In this document: positions 52,078-62,303 of the stretch, in pieces
Numbering within the stretch: the first letter of the stretch is position 1
Layout: every line of letters starts with the position of its first letter
Assembly: GCA_035625725.1 (NCBI GenBank)
Contig: DASPPB010000006.1
Location: 70,682-134,681 of the forward strand
Reading direction: 5' to 3'
DNA: 64,000 bases
Origin: GJ-E10 sp035625725
Lineage (GTDB): Bacteria; Pseudomonadota; Gammaproteobacteria; Burkholderiales; Burkholderiaceae_F
Program-made: the position numbers and the translations under genes
The notes under the pieces: generated by a model
What the model was told of the DNA's origin: nothing
The model's input: only the letters and a program-made list of their open reading frames with translations
Databases searched by the model: none

Positions 52078-52494
52078 CTAGCGGCGTGCGGAAACCTGTC
52101 CGGCCTTGTTGCGAAACAGCTGTTTGCCGTTCAGCGCCGCCGCGATCGCCTGGTAGGCGGCGCTCTTGAAGCGCGCCCGTTCCGAGGCCGGTAAACCTTT
52201 GTCGTAACCCTTTGCGCCGGCGAGTCCGCGCACGAGATCGGCCTGCGACATGGGTTGCGCGAGCAGTTTCTTGGCCAGCTTGACCATTTCGCCGCGCTCG
52301 AACCACTTGCGCCGGCTGCCGCTCTTCGCGCCAGAGCCGTCGTGGCGCCCGCTCGCACGGGCGGCCGGAACGAAGATCGCCGAATCCGTGCCGTGGTCCA
52401 GCGTGAAGCGGATGATCTGAGCGTTTACTTCACTGAGATTCTTCAAGAGTTCTTCGCGTTTTTGCAGTAAAGAAAGAATCTGATGGGATGTCAT
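52078..52494 (-). CDS. Small protein with an N-terminal coiled coil and possible DNA-binding C-terminus, unknown function
   Basis: 138 residues from ATG 52494 (MTSHQILSLLQKREELLKNL). The first ~40 residues form a short amphipathic coiled coil, then a basic Ser/Gly linker (ASGRHDGSGAKSGSRRKW), and a helical C-terminal half (MSQADLVRGLAGAKGYDKGL, AAYQAIAAALNGKQLFRN) that could be a winged or three-helix fold. No family was recognised. It is divergent from the RND efflux operon with ~450 bases between, so a regulatory role is conceivable but unproven. Confidence 0.65.
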   Translation of the reverse strand: MTSHQILSLLQKREELLKNLSEVNAQIIRFTLDHGTDSAIFVPAARASGRHDGSGAKSGSRRKWFERGEMVKLAKKLLAQPMSQADLVRGLAGAKGYDKGLPASERARFKSAAYQAIAAALNGKQLFRNKAGQVSARR

Positions 52495-52940
52495 GGCGCT
52501 TCTTCTGCGTGAGTTCAACAATAGAAGGATAGCAAATATTTCTTAGACACGCCGCACTGCTCAGTGTTGCAGTTTCTCAAATTCAGTGATGGCGCACGCA
52601 AATAGGGGTGTTAGCGCGTGACGTGAAACATCTCGACACACAAAGCGCGAACCTGCCAGGGCTTAACTTTTGCGAAGCGGTGCGCCGCAGCCTCGAAGCG
52701 GTATGCGAAAATCGGTTTCGGAATTCCCGTTTTCGTTCATGGGATTGCTCGAAGCGGCTGCGCCCAAAACGACGGCAGGGCGAGCGTCGAGACAATGGTT
52801 TCGTTCGGGCGTGCGAAAGGCGCGCCGTGCGTTTTGTGATAGCGTTCCGGCCCGGGGTACTCAAGAAGAATATCGTCGCGGCGCGTCCGGCGGCGCAGCG
52901 CTGGCACTCGTTGCGCAGGCGAAGAAGGGACATCGTGAGT
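52495..52940. other. Divergent region between the small unknown gene and the RND operon
   Basis: 446 bases. Toward the minus gene there is an extended -10-like TGCTATCCT (minus strand, near 52520-52535). The plus frame is open through 52608-52940, but it is arginine-rich and not protein-like until the lipoprotein signal. No operator repeat was recognised. Confidence 0.4.
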
Positions 52941-54440
52941 ATGCAGGCTTGTCGCACACTCGTGCGTTTGCCGCTTTCGCTGACTTTTATTCTGGGTGCC
53001 TGCGCCGTCGGCCCGGACTTTCAGCGGCCGAGCGCACCGGGTTCGGCAACGTACGTGGAAGCGCCCTTGCCCCAGCAAGTGGCCGCACCAGCCGCCGGCA
53101 CCGCGGGTGCGGCGCAGACGCTGCGCCAGGGCAACGACCTGGTCCGCGACTGGTGGACGCTTTTTCACTCCGAGCCGCTAAACCAGTTGGTCGAAGAGGC
53201 GCTGCGCGAAAATCCGACTCTGGCTGCGGCCTCGGCGGCGTTGCGCCAGGCCCAAGAGACTCTGGCTGCCGGCAGGGGAAACCTTCTGCTGCCGGCGGTC
53301 AACGGCCAGCTCGGTGCTTCGCGCGAGCGCATCGCCGGCGCGACGATCGGTCTGCCGTTTTCGGAGACGTTTTCGCTGTACAACGCGCAAGTCACGGTGT
53401 CCTACACATTCGATCTGTTTGGCGCCGTGCGCCGGCAGCTCGAGGCGCTGCAAGCGCAGGTCGACTACGAGGAGAACCAGTTGCGCGCGGCGCGCCTCGC
53501 GCTCACGGCCAACATCGTCACCGCGGTGATTCGGGAGGCGGCCTTGCGCGATCAGATCCGCGCGTTGCGCGATGTCGAGCGGCTCCAGCGCTCGGGACTG
53601 CAGATCGTCGAGCGGCGCTTTGAATTGGGCGCGGTCACGCGCAGCGACGTCCTGGCGCAGCGCACCGCCTTGGCGCAAACGGTCGCATCGATCCCGCCGC
53701 TTGAGCGCCAGTTGGTGCAAACGCGCCATCAGCTGGCCGTCTACCTGGGCAAGGCCCCGTCCGAATTGGACGTGTCCGCATTTGCGCTCTCCCAGATGCA
53801 GCTTCCGGCCGACCTGCCCGTCAGCGTGGCCAGCGATCTCGTGCACCAGCGCCCCGATATCCTTGCCGCCGAATCGCTGCTGCATGTGGCCAGCGCGCAG
53901 GTCGGCGTAGCCACAGCCAACCTGTACCCGCAAATTACTTTGGGCGGCAATTACGGCTATACGGCGCTCACCACGGGACAGCTGTTCACGGCCGATTCCG
54001 CGGTCTGGGGTTTGAGTGCCGGCCTGGTTCAGCCGATTTTTCATGGCGGCGCGCTGGCCGCGCAGCGACGCGCCGCGGTCGCGGCGTTTGACCAGGCGGC
54101 GGCGGTTTACCGGCAGACCGTTTTGACGGCATTTGCCAATGTTGCCGATTCGCTGCGGGCGCTGGCGCTCGATGCGCAGGCGCTGGAGGCGCAGTCCGAC
54201 GCCTATACGCAGGCGCAGGCCGCAACGGAGCTTGCGCAAACCCAATTTGACAACGGCTCGATTAGCTACTTGAGCCTGCTCACGGCACAACAGCAATATG
54301 CGCAAGCCGCTGTCGCGGTGGTACAGGCTCAAGCAGACCGCTTCACCGACACCGCGGCTTTATTCCAGGCTCTGGGAGGAGGATGGTGGAACCAGCCGCA
54401 ATCCCAGGCGCAGACCAAGCCGGTGGCACGCGCGCAATGA
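52941..54440 (+). CDS. Outer-membrane efflux lipoprotein, NodT/OprM family
   Basis: 499 residues from ATG 52941; a GTG two codons upstream is also possible. The lipobox is FILGACAVGPDF, with Cys about residue 20. Two OEP repeats follow, with NPTLAAASAALRQAQETLAA and RPDILAAESLLHVASAQVGV. It forms the trimeric outer-membrane channel of a tripartite pump. Here it is the first gene of the operon, ahead of adaptor and pump, the reverse of the usual order. Confidence 0.93.
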   Translation: MQACRTLVRLPLSLTFILGACAVGPDFQRPSAPGSATYVEAPLPQQVAAPAAGTAGAAQTLRQGNDLVRDWWTLFHSEPLNQLVEEALRENPTLAAASAALRQAQETLAAGRGNLLLPAVNGQLGASRERIAGATIGLPFSETFSLYNAQVTVSYTFDLFGAVRRQLEALQAQVDYEENQLRAARLALTANIVTAVIREAALRDQIRALRDVERLQRSGLQIVERRFELGAVTRSDVLAQRTALAQTVASIPPLERQLVQTRHQLAVYLGKAPSELDVSAFALSQMQLPADLPVSVASDLVHQRPDILAAESLLHVASAQVGVATANLYPQITLGGNYGYTALTTGQLFTADSAVWGLSAGLVQPIFHGGALAAQRRAAVAAFDQAAAVYRQTVLTAFANVADSLRALALDAQALEAQSDAYTQAQAATELAQTQFDNGSISYLSLLTAQQQYAQAAVAVVQAQADRFTDTAALFQALGGGWWNQPQSQAQTKPVARAQ

Positions 54441-54533
54441 TGCCAACGCAGACATTGCGGGCGTCGGTCGATCGGGCGAGCGCGACACCTGCGCGCCCGA
54501 AGCGCGCATAGGCATCGGGCGGAGAGTCGGGCA

Positions 54534-55703
54534 ATGGCAAACCGGGAATCCACACCATCGCTGGGCACGCAGCGCCCCTCACTTTGGCGGCGCCTGCTGC
54601 TCACGGTTGTACTGGTGGTGGTGCTCATCGGGGCCATTGTGGGAGTCAAGGTCTTTCTGGTGATGCGCCAGATCGCCTCGATCCGGCCACCAGCCCCACC
54701 CACCGTGACCACGACACAGGCGCAGATGCAGGACTGGCGCAACCAGATCGATACGGTCGGAAGCCTGCGGGCCTGGCGCGGGACCGACCTCAGCACGGAA
54801 GTCGCGGGTCTGGTGCGGGCCATCCGGTTTCGATCGGGTCAGAGCGTGGCGGCCGGTGACGTGCTCGTGGAGCTCAATGCCGATGCGGAAAAAGCGCAGC
54901 TGCTCTCCATGGAGGCCGCGGCGGATCTTGCCCGTACGACGCTGGTGCGCGACCGCGGTCAGCTTGCGGCGCAGGCGGTCGCCCAAGCGACGATCGACGC
55001 CGACGAAGCCGATCTCAAGAGCAAGACGGCGCAGGTCGAACAGCAACGCGCCGTGGTGGAAAAAAAGACGATCCGCGCACCGTTTGCGGGCCGCACGGGT
55101 ATCACGACGGTTAACCCCGGCCAGTATTTGAACGCGGGCGACAAGGTCGTGACGCTGCAGTCGATCGACACGCTGTATCTCGATTTCAACGTGCCGCAGC
55201 GCGAGTTGTCTCGCGTGCGCGCCGGCGCGGCAGTCGACGCCCATGTCGATGCCTGGCCGCAGCAGACGTACAGCGGCAAAGTCAGCGCGATCAACCCGGC
55301 CGCCGACACGGGCACGCGCAACGTTCAGGTCGAGGCGACGATGAAAAACCCCAAGCACGAGCTGCTGCCGGGAATGTTTGCCCGAGTCGAGCTTCTCATC
55401 GGTTCGCGGGAGCGCCACATCACGGTGCCGCAGGCGGCAGTGGCCTTCAATCCCTACGGCGCAACGGTATTCGTCGTCGAATCCGGAAAAAACGACAAGG
55501 GCGAGACCACATTGACCGCCAAGCAAACGTTCGTCACGACGGGGCCCACGCGCGGCGACCAGGTGGCAATTTTAAGCGGCTTGAAGGAAGGCGACGTGGT
55601 CGTCACCAGCGGGCAGCTGAAACTGAAGACCGGCTCGCTCTTGCGGGTTGACAACAGCGTGCTGCCCCGCAACGACGCGAGTCCGGCCCCACAGGAACAC
55701 TGA
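54534..55703 (+). CDS. RND efflux periplasmic adaptor (MFP) subunit
   Basis: 389 residues. One N-terminal membrane helix (LLLTVVLVVVLIGAIVGV) anchors a periplasmic protein. The lipoyl domain halves are RFRSGQSVAAGDVLVELNAD and KTIRAPFAGRTGITTVNPGQ, separated by a coiled-coil hairpin (~100-150). Beta-barrel and membrane-proximal domains follow. It links the pump to the outer-membrane channel. Confidence 0.94.
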   Translation: MANRESTPSLGTQRPSLWRRLLLTVVLVVVLIGAIVGVKVFLVMRQIASIRPPAPPTVTTTQAQMQDWRNQIDTVGSLRAWRGTDLSTEVAGLVRAIRFRSGQSVAAGDVLVELNADAEKAQLLSMEAAADLARTTLVRDRGQLAAQAVAQATIDADEADLKSKTAQVEQQRAVVEKKTIRAPFAGRTGITTVNPGQYLNAGDKVVTLQSIDTLYLDFNVPQRELSRVRAGAAVDAHVDAWPQQTYSGKVSAINPAADTGTRNVQVEATMKNPKHELLPGMFARVELLIGSRERHITVPQAAVAFNPYGATVFVVESGKNDKGETTLTAKQTFVTTGPTRGDQVAILSGLKEGDVVVTSGQLKLKTGSLLRVDNSVLPRNDASPAPQEH

Positions 55704-55749
55704 TCGGGCCGCTGATGCTGGCGGCCGCGATGACCTTGAAACGACGGTC

Positions 55750-58700
55750 ATGAACATCACCGACATTTTCATTCGGCGCCCCGTTCTGGCGGCCGTCGTG
55801 AGCCTGCTGATCCTGGTACTCGGGCTGCGATCGCTTGCCAGCCTTCCGGTGAACCAGTATCCGCGCACGCAAAACGCGGTGGTGACGATCGAAACGGCCT
55901 ACTACGGGGCTGACGCCGCAACCGTGGCCGGATTCATTACGCAGCCACTGGAGGCGGCGATCGCGCAGGCCCAGGGCATTGACTACCTCTCGTCGAACAG
56001 CCTCAACGGCCAGTCGATCATCACGGCGACGCTGCGTCTGAACTACGACGCCAACCGCGCACTGACCGAGATCAACACCCAGGTGAGTTCGGTGCGCAAT
56101 CAGCTGCCGCCACAGGCGCAGCAGCCGGTGCTGTCCGTGCAGATCGGGCAGACGACGGACGCAATGTACATGGGCTTTTACAGCGAAGTGCTGCCGACCA
56201 ACAACGTGACCGATTACCTCGTGCGCGTGGTCAAACCAAAGCTCGATTCGATCGACGGTGTGCAGACGGCCGAGATTCTGGGCGGGCGGCAATTCGCGCT
56301 GCGGGCGTGGCTCGATGCCGATCGGCTGGCCGCGCACGGCATCACCGCCGCCGACGTGGCCAGCGCCCTGGCCGCAAACAATTACTTGGCGGCCCTGGGT
56401 TCGAGCAAGGGGCAGATGGTGACGGTGGACCTGCGCGCCGACACCGATTTGCACAGCGTGGAGGAATTCCGCCAGCTGGTGGTCAAACAGGGCAACGGTG
56501 CGCTCGTGCGCCTGGAGGACGTTGCCACCGTCACGCTGGGAGCGGAAAGCTATGACTACAACGTCGCTTTCAGCGGCCGCGGCTCGGTGTTCATCGGCAT
56601 CAAGGTTGCGCCCGAGGCCAATTTTCTCGAGGTTGCCCAGAAGGTGCGCAACGTCTTCCCGTCCATCGAGCGGCAGCTGCCCGCGGGTCTGACCGGCAAA
56701 ATCGTCTATGACGCGACCAAGTTTGTGAACACCTCGATTCGCGAGGTGATCAAGACGCTGATCGAGTCGCTGCTGATTGTCACCGCCGTGATTTTCGTAT
56801 TTCTCGGAAGTCTGCGGGCGGTCGTCATTCCCTTGGTTGCGATGCCGCTGTCGCTCATCGGAACGTTCTTTGTCATGCTGGTGTTGGGCTACTCGGTCAA
56901 CTTGCTGACGCTGCTCGCGTTGGTGTTGGCCATCGGTCTGGTCGTGGACGACGCCATCATCGTCGTCGAGAACGTCTTTCGCCACATCAACGACGAAGCA
57001 CGCAAGCCGATGGAAGCGGCGTTCATCGCGGCGCGCGAACTCGGCGGACCGATCCTCGCGATGACCATCGTGCTGGTTGCCGTGTACGTGCCGATCGGCT
57101 TTCAGGGCGGCCTCACGGGTGCGCTATTTACCGAGTTTGCGTTTTCGCTTGCCGGCGCCGTGACCGTCTCGGGTGTCATTGCGCTCACGCTCTCGCCGAT
57201 GATGTGCTCGCGGCTCTTCCAGCAAAGCGGCTGGCAGTCGGGATTCGCCCTGTTCGTCGATCGGCAGTTCGAGCGCCTGCACGCGGGCTACCAGCGCCTG
57301 CTGCGCGCGATCCTCACGACGTGGGTGGTGCTGCTTGTGATGGGGCTGATGCTGCTCTTTGCGGCCGTGGCCCTGTTTCTCACGGCCAAGAGCGAACTCG
57401 CGCCCACCGAGGACCAGGGAATCGTGCTCTACCAGGTCATCGGCCCGCCCAATGCAACCGCCCAACAGATGCAGACCTATGCGCACCAGCTCTTCGAAGC
57501 GGCGCGCGAAATCCCCGAATACGAGCAGATGTTCCAGCTCACGGGGGATCCGACCATCAACCAGGGTTTCGGCGGCACGCTGCTCAAGACGTGGGACGAG
57601 CGCAGCCGCGGTGCCACGCAGATTCAGATGGAGCTGCAGGCCAAGTGGGACCGCGTCGCCGGGGCGCGCGTGGCTGCGTTTCAGTTTCCACCGCTGCCCG
57701 GTTCGCGCGGTTTACCGGTGCAGTTCGTGATCAATACGACCGAGCCTTTTGTCAATCTCAACGACATCGCTCAGGCGGTACTGGAGAAGGCGCGGGCGAG
57801 CGGCAAGTTCTATTTTGTCGACGGGGACCTCAAAATCGATAAGCCGCAGACGACGCTGGTCGTCGATCGTGATCTGATCGGCGCGATGGGAATGACGGGC
57901 AGCGACATCGGCTCGGCGCTCAGTTCGGCGCTGGGCGCCGCCTACGTGAACTACTTCTCGATCTCCGGGCGCTCGTACAAGGTGATTCCGCAGGTTCTGC
58001 AAGTCGATCGTCTGAACCCGTCGCAGGTACTCGACTACCAGTTTCGCACGCCCAGCGGAGTCAACATTCCCGTCTCTACGGTGGCGCATCTGGAGACGAG
58101 CGTGGTGCCCGAGACGATCACGCACTTTCAGCAGCTCAATTCCGTCACGATTGGCGGTGTCAACGCGGCGCCCGGCGTCTCGCAGGGAGAGGCGTTGCAA
58201 TTCTTGCGCGACGCGGTGGCCGAAGTCGCTTCGCCGGCGTATTCGGTCGACTACTCGGGTCCGTCGCGGCAGTTTGTAAAGGAAACCGGCGGGTTTGTGA
58301 TCACGCTGGCCTTTTCGATCATCATCGTTTTTCTGGCGTTGGCGGCACAGTACGAGAGCTTCCGTGACCCGATCGTCATCCTGGTCTCGGTTCCGCTGGC
58401 TCTTTTCGGGGCGCTCATCTACATCAATTTGTTCTCGTCGCTCAACATCTACTCGCAGGTCGGGCTCGTGACGCTGATGGGGCTGATCAGCAAGCACGGA
58501 ATCTTGATCGTCCAGTTCGCCAATGAATTGCAGCGCGCCGGTCGCAGCAAGTTCGACGCCGTCGTCGAGGCTGCCGGTGTGCGGCTGCGGCCGATTCTGA
58601 TGACGACGGCGGCGATGGTACTGGGCGTTGTGCCGCTGGCCATTGCGTCCGGAGCCGGTGCCGCGGGCCGCCAAGCAATGGGGTGGGTCGTTTTCAGCGG

Positions 58701-58830
58701 CCTTACGGTGGGCACGTTGTTCACCCTCTTTGTGGTTCCGGCGATGTACCTGTTCCTGGGCGCCGAGCACGCGCGCCGGCAGCCTGTTTCGGCTCTTGCG
58801 CCCGGCGCGGAGGTTCCTGAGCAACCCTGA
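55750..58830 (+). CDS. RND multidrug efflux pump, HAE1 family
   Basis: 1026 residues from ATG 55750 (MNITDIFIRRPVLAAVVSLL). Twelve membrane helices and two large periplasmic loops. The proton-relay pair is in LALVLAIGLVVDDAIIVVEN (TM4, two Asp), and the second TM cluster has GLVTLMGLISKHGILIVQFA and IAISL-type helices. Length and N-terminus fit HAE1 drug pumps such as MexI/MdtB relatives. The order after adaptor and NodT makes a complete tripartite system. The substrates are not predictable. Confidence 0.94.
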   Translation: MNITDIFIRRPVLAAVVSLLILVLGLRSLASLPVNQYPRTQNAVVTIETAYYGADAATVAGFITQPLEAAIAQAQGIDYLSSNSLNGQSIITATLRLNYDANRALTEINTQVSSVRNQLPPQAQQPVLSVQIGQTTDAMYMGFYSEVLPTNNVTDYLVRVVKPKLDSIDGVQTAEILGGRQFALRAWLDADRLAAHGITAADVASALAANNYLAALGSSKGQMVTVDLRADTDLHSVEEFRQLVVKQGNGALVRLEDVATVTLGAESYDYNVAFSGRGSVFIGIKVAPEANFLEVAQKVRNVFPSIERQLPAGLTGKIVYDATKFVNTSIREVIKTLIESLLIVTAVIFVFLGSLRAVVIPLVAMPLSLIGTFFVMLVLGYSVNLLTLLALVLAIGLVVDDAIIVVENVFRHINDEARKPMEAAFIAARELGGPILAMTIVLVAVYVPIGFQGGLTGALFTEFAFSLAGAVTVSGVIALTLSPMMCSRLFQQSGWQSGFALFVDRQFERLHAGYQRLLRAILTTWVVLLVMGLMLLFAAVALFLTAKSELAPTEDQGIVLYQVIGPPNATAQQMQTYAHQLFEAAREIPEYEQMFQLTGDPTINQGFGGTLLKTWDERSRGATQIQMELQAKWDRVAGARVAAFQFPPLPGSRGLPVQFVINTTEPFVNLNDIAQAVLEKARASGKFYFVDGDLKIDKPQTTLVVDRDLIGAMGMTGSDIGSALSSALGAAYVNYFSISGRSYKVIPQVLQVDRLNPSQVLDYQFRTPSGVNIPVSTVAHLETSVVPETITHFQQLNSVTIGGVNAAPGVSQGEALQFLRDAVAEVASPAYSVDYSGPSRQFVKETGGFVITLAFSIIIVFLALAAQYESFRDPIVILVSVPLALFGALIYINLFSSLNIYSQVGLVTLMGLISKHGILIVQFANELQRAGRSKFDAVVEAAGVRLRPILMTTAAMVLGVVPLAIASGAGAAGRQAMGWVVFSGLTVGTLFTLFVVPAMYLFLGAEHARRQPVSALAPGAEVPEQP

Positions 58831-58945
58831 TTGGGGCCCGGGTATCCGTTGGCCCTGGCATTCGTGCAAGGCAATCGGGTCTTCGCCGGCGGGCGCGGTG
58901 GGCGCCTACGCAACCGAGTTAAGATTCTTTGTTGCGCAGCGCTTC

Positions 58946-61309
58946 ATGAAAACCGTCGATATGGTGGCCCACGTCGATCCGATGCCGACGCCGGCTGCGG
59001 CCGGTGCCCAAGAGAACCAGGCGAACTGCATCTCGTATCGCCCGGCGCGTGCGCTCACGGCCTATCGCCCTTACTGGGCCAAGCGCCTGGGGCCGGCAAA
59101 GTTTCTGCCCATGAGCCGAGAGGAGATGGACGCGCTCGGCTGGGACAGCTGCGACGTGATTCTGGTCAGCGGCGACGCGTACGTCGACCACCCGAGTTTT
59201 GGCATGGCGCTGATCGGACGCGTGCTCGAGGCGCAGGGGTTTCGCGTGGGGGTCATTGCGCAACCCGACTGGCGCAGCGTCGAGGCGTTTCGTGCTCTGG
59301 GTCGCCCGAATCTGTTTTTCGGCGTGACGGCCGGCAACATGGATTCCATGATCAACCGGTATACGGCCGACCGCAAAATGCGCAGTGACGACGCGTATAC
59401 GCCCGGGGGCGTCGGGGGTCGGCGACCGGATCGCTGCTCTCTCGTGTACGCGCAACGCTGTCGCCAGGCTTACGCCGACGTGCCGCTCGTCATGGGCGGA
59501 ATCGAGGCTTCGCTGCGGCGCATAGCGCACTACGACTACTGGCAAGACAAGGTGCGTCGTTCTATCGTCGTCGACGCCAAATGCGACGTCCTGGTGTATG
59601 GCAGCGGGGAGCGTGCCATTGTCGAGATCGCGCACCGTCTGGCCGCGCGCGAACCCCTGGAGCTTATCTGCGACGTGCGCGGCACCGCCTTTGTCCGCCG
59701 GCAATCTCAGCCCGGCTGGTTCGAGATCGATTCGACGTGCGTTGACGATCCCGATGCGACCCACCTCGGGCCCGACCCCTACGCCAACCCCTATCAGACG
59801 ACCGCGGAGCGCGCGGCCGCGCGGGCGTCGGCCTGCGTTCGCGAAAGCGCGGTCCGTGGCGCGGCCTGGCGGCCCATCGCCGCACCGCCCGTGGGTGGCA
59901 GCGGCAAGCGGCGTTTGCCGCCGCGCGATTGCACGGTCATTCGCCTGCCCGCCTATGAACAGTTGCGCGCCGACCCCGTGCTCTATGCGCATGCGTCCCG
60001 CGTATTGCACTCGGAGACCAACCCAGGCAACGCGCGGGCGTTGGTGCAGGCCCACGGCGAGGGCCCGAGCGCACGCGACGTCTGGGTCAATCCTCCGCCC
60101 TTGCCGCTTGCGACCGCCGAGATGGATTGGGTTTTTGACTTGCCCTATGCGCGCGCACCACATCCCCGATATGGACAGGCTGATGGGCCGAACAAGATCC
60201 CCGCGTGGGAGATGATTCGCTTCAGTGTGAACATCATGCGAGGCTGTTTTGGTGGCTGCACGTTTTGTTCGATCACCGAGCACGAGGGACGCATCATTCA
60301 GAGCCGGAGCGAAGCGTCGATTCTGCGCGAGATTGAAACCATTCGCGACCACGTCGAGGGTTTTACCGGTGTGATCTCCGATCTGGGTGGACCCACCGCC
60401 AACATGTACCGCATGGGCTGTCGCTCTGCGCGTATTGAGGCCGCATGCCGCAAGCCTTCGTGCGTCTATCCGAGGATCTGCCAGAACCTCGTGACCGACC
60501 ACGGTCCGCTCATCGCGCTTTACCGGCGCGCGCGTGGCGTTGCCGGCATCAAAAAAGTCCTGATCGGATCGGGCGTGCGCTACGACCTGGCGCTCGAATC
60601 GCCGCAATACGTTCGTGAGCTCGTTGAGCATCACGTGGGCGGCTACTTGAAGATTGCACCCGAACATACCGAGAGCGGGCCGCTACGCCTGATGATGAAG
60701 CCGGGCATCGAAGCGTATGACCGTTTTGAGCGTTTGTTCCAGAAATACAGCGCGGAGGCGGGCAAGAAGCAATTCCTCGTTCCCTATTTCATCGCCGCGC
60801 ATCCTGGGACCAGTGACGAGGATATGCTGCATCTTGCGCTCTGGCTCAAGCGACACGGCTTTCGCGCGGATCAGGTGCAGACCTTCTACCCGGGCCCCAT
60901 GGCGACGGCCACGGCGATGTACCACAGCGGCAAAAATCCGCTGCACAAGGTCAGCCGCGCGAGCGAATCCGTCGACATCGTTCGCGGGGAGCGCCGGCGA
61001 CGTCTGCACAAGGCCTTTTTGCGTTACCACGACCCCAAGAACTGGCCGCTGCTGCGAGAGGCCCTTCAGGCGATGGGTCGCGCCGATTTGATCGGTAACG
61101 GCAAGCAGCATCTGGTGCCACGCTATCAGCCCGCCGGCGAAGGCGCCTATCAAAGCGCGCGCCGCAAAAACTCCACCGCCCCTGGTAGCCGCGTCTCTCC
61201 CGTCACGCGGGGGCGCATCCTCACCCAGCACACGGGAGTGCCACCACGCCAGCCGATGGCAGCACGGCCCGCGGCTCGCAAAAAGGCGTCGAGCCGAAAC
61301 GCCGCGTGA
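58946..61309 (+). CDS. ygiQ: YgiQ-family radical SAM protein (UPF0313)
   Basis: 787 residues from ATG 58946. N-terminal block typical of YgiQ: PYWAKRLGPAKFLPMSREEM, VILVSGDAYVDHPSFGMALI, then GVTAGNMDSMINRYTADRKM. The radical SAM cluster motif is C434-FGG-C438-TF-C441, a CX3CX2C. The C-terminal DUF3362-type region is present (HLALWLKRHGFRADQVQTFY, YHSGKNPLHKV). Its reaction is unknown. It follows the efflux operon by 115 bases and has no clear RBS, so co-transcription is uncertain. Confidence 0.93.
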   Translation: MKTVDMVAHVDPMPTPAAAGAQENQANCISYRPARALTAYRPYWAKRLGPAKFLPMSREEMDALGWDSCDVILVSGDAYVDHPSFGMALIGRVLEAQGFRVGVIAQPDWRSVEAFRALGRPNLFFGVTAGNMDSMINRYTADRKMRSDDAYTPGGVGGRRPDRCSLVYAQRCRQAYADVPLVMGGIEASLRRIAHYDYWQDKVRRSIVVDAKCDVLVYGSGERAIVEIAHRLAAREPLELICDVRGTAFVRRQSQPGWFEIDSTCVDDPDATHLGPDPYANPYQTTAERAAARASACVRESAVRGAAWRPIAAPPVGGSGKRRLPPRDCTVIRLPAYEQLRADPVLYAHASRVLHSETNPGNARALVQAHGEGPSARDVWVNPPPLPLATAEMDWVFDLPYARAPHPRYGQADGPNKIPAWEMIRFSVNIMRGCFGGCTFCSITEHEGRIIQSRSEASILREIETIRDHVEGFTGVISDLGGPTANMYRMGCRSARIEAACRKPSCVYPRICQNLVTDHGPLIALYRRARGVAGIKKVLIGSGVRYDLALESPQYVRELVEHHVGGYLKIAPEHTESGPLRLMMKPGIEAYDRFERLFQKYSAEAGKKQFLVPYFIAAHPGTSDEDMLHLALWLKRHGFRADQVQTFYPGPMATATAMYHSGKNPLHKVSRASESVDIVRGERRRRLHKAFLRYHDPKNWPLLREALQAMGRADLIGNGKQHLVPRYQPAGEGAYQSARRKNSTAPGSRVSPVTRGRILTQHTGVPPRQPMAARPAARKKASSRNAA

Positions 61310-61329
61310 CTGCGAGGCGGCGCCCGGCC

Positions 61330-62208
61330 TTAGCCCACCCGCGGCCGGCTCTGCGGGCGCGATTCGTAGGGATCGGCTGGCGGCAGACCCTCGACGGCAT
61401 GACGAACGCGCTCGGTGAGTGAGGGCAAGATGCGCGGGTGGGTGAACACGTAGAAGCGGTCGGCGCGGATGGCATCGAAGGTCATCCTCGCAACCTGCGC
61501 TGCGCTCAGCCGGCCGCTTTCGATCGCTTTTGCGACTTGCTCCTGCGCGGCGCGCTGGGATGCGCTCGCCGGTGCGCGGGAGGCCCAGCGCGCGGGCCGA
61601 TTGCGTTCACTCTCGACGATGCCCGTTGGCACAAAGGCCGGACTCAACAGCGTCACGCCGATCTTCGCGCCGGCCAGGCGCAGATCCTGGTGCAGGGTCT
61701 CGGTGAGCGTCACGACCGCGTGTTTGCTGACGCTGTATATCCCCATGAGCGGTGCGCTAACCCATCCGGCTACCGAAGCGGTGTTGACGATGTGCGCGGG
61801 TTCGCCGGCGCGGCTCGTCTCGAGCATCGGCGGCACGAAGCAGCGCAGGCCGTGCACCACCCCCATGAGATTTACGCCCAGCACCCACTGCCAGTCCTGC
61901 TGCGTGTTTTCCCAGACGTAACCGCCGCCGCTCACACCCGCGTTGTTAAAGAGCAAGTGGATCGCACCGAAGGCGCTCTGGGCACGCGCGGCCATGCCCT
62001 GCACCTGCTCGGCGTCGGAAACATCCACCACCGCTCCGATCACGTCGGGCTTGCCGCCGAGTTCGGCCACGAGCGCATCGAGCGCGTCGGGCTCGATGTC
62101 GGCCAGGACAAGCCGCATTCCTTCGAGCCGTGCAAGGCGTGCAAATTCGCGGCCAAATCCGCTGGCCGCACCGGTTATGACGGCGGTTCGCCCGACGAAA
62201 TCTTGCAC
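61330..62208 (-). CDS. Short-chain dehydrogenase/reductase
   Basis: 292 residues from GTG 62208 with a good RBS (ggagtcaaacac). Classical SDR: cofactor motif VITGAASGFGREFA, LLFNNAGVSGGGY, catalytic Ser in NTASVAGWVSAP and YSVSK. The acidic residue after the second strand (VLADIEPDALD) favours NAD over NADP. Substrate unknown. The upstream frame is not protein-like. It is followed at 62304 by another oxidoreductase gene on the same strand. Confidence 0.88.
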   Translation of the reverse strand: MQDFVGRTAVITGAASGFGREFARLARLEGMRLVLADIEPDALDALVAELGGKPDVIGAVVDVSDAEQVQGMAARAQSAFGAIHLLFNNAGVSGGGYVWENTQQDWQWVLGVNLMGVVHGLRCFVPPMLETSRAGEPAHIVNTASVAGWVSAPLMGIYSVSKHAVVTLTETLHQDLRLAGAKIGVTLLSPAFVPTGIVESERNRPARWASRAPASASQRAAQEQVAKAIESGRLSAAQVARMTFDAIRADRFYVFTHPRILPSLTERVRHAVEGLPPADPYESRPQSRPRVG

Positions 62209-62303
62209 GTGTTTGACTCCGCGTGAAAAGCCGACCGATCGTTCGCGGCTGCCGCAACCGCTTTGCGCTGGCCGCGCGCGCAATGGCGAAGCGATTGGCG
62301 CCG

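Noticed and set aside
55603..56985. 460-codon open frame antisense to the RND pump
   Set aside because: Rich in His, Arg, Gln and Asp as expected for a mirror frame. No domain or RBS.
58919..60667. 582-codon open frame antisense to ygiQ
   Set aside because: It overlaps the conserved radical SAM gene completely and shows no protein-like hydrophobic pattern.
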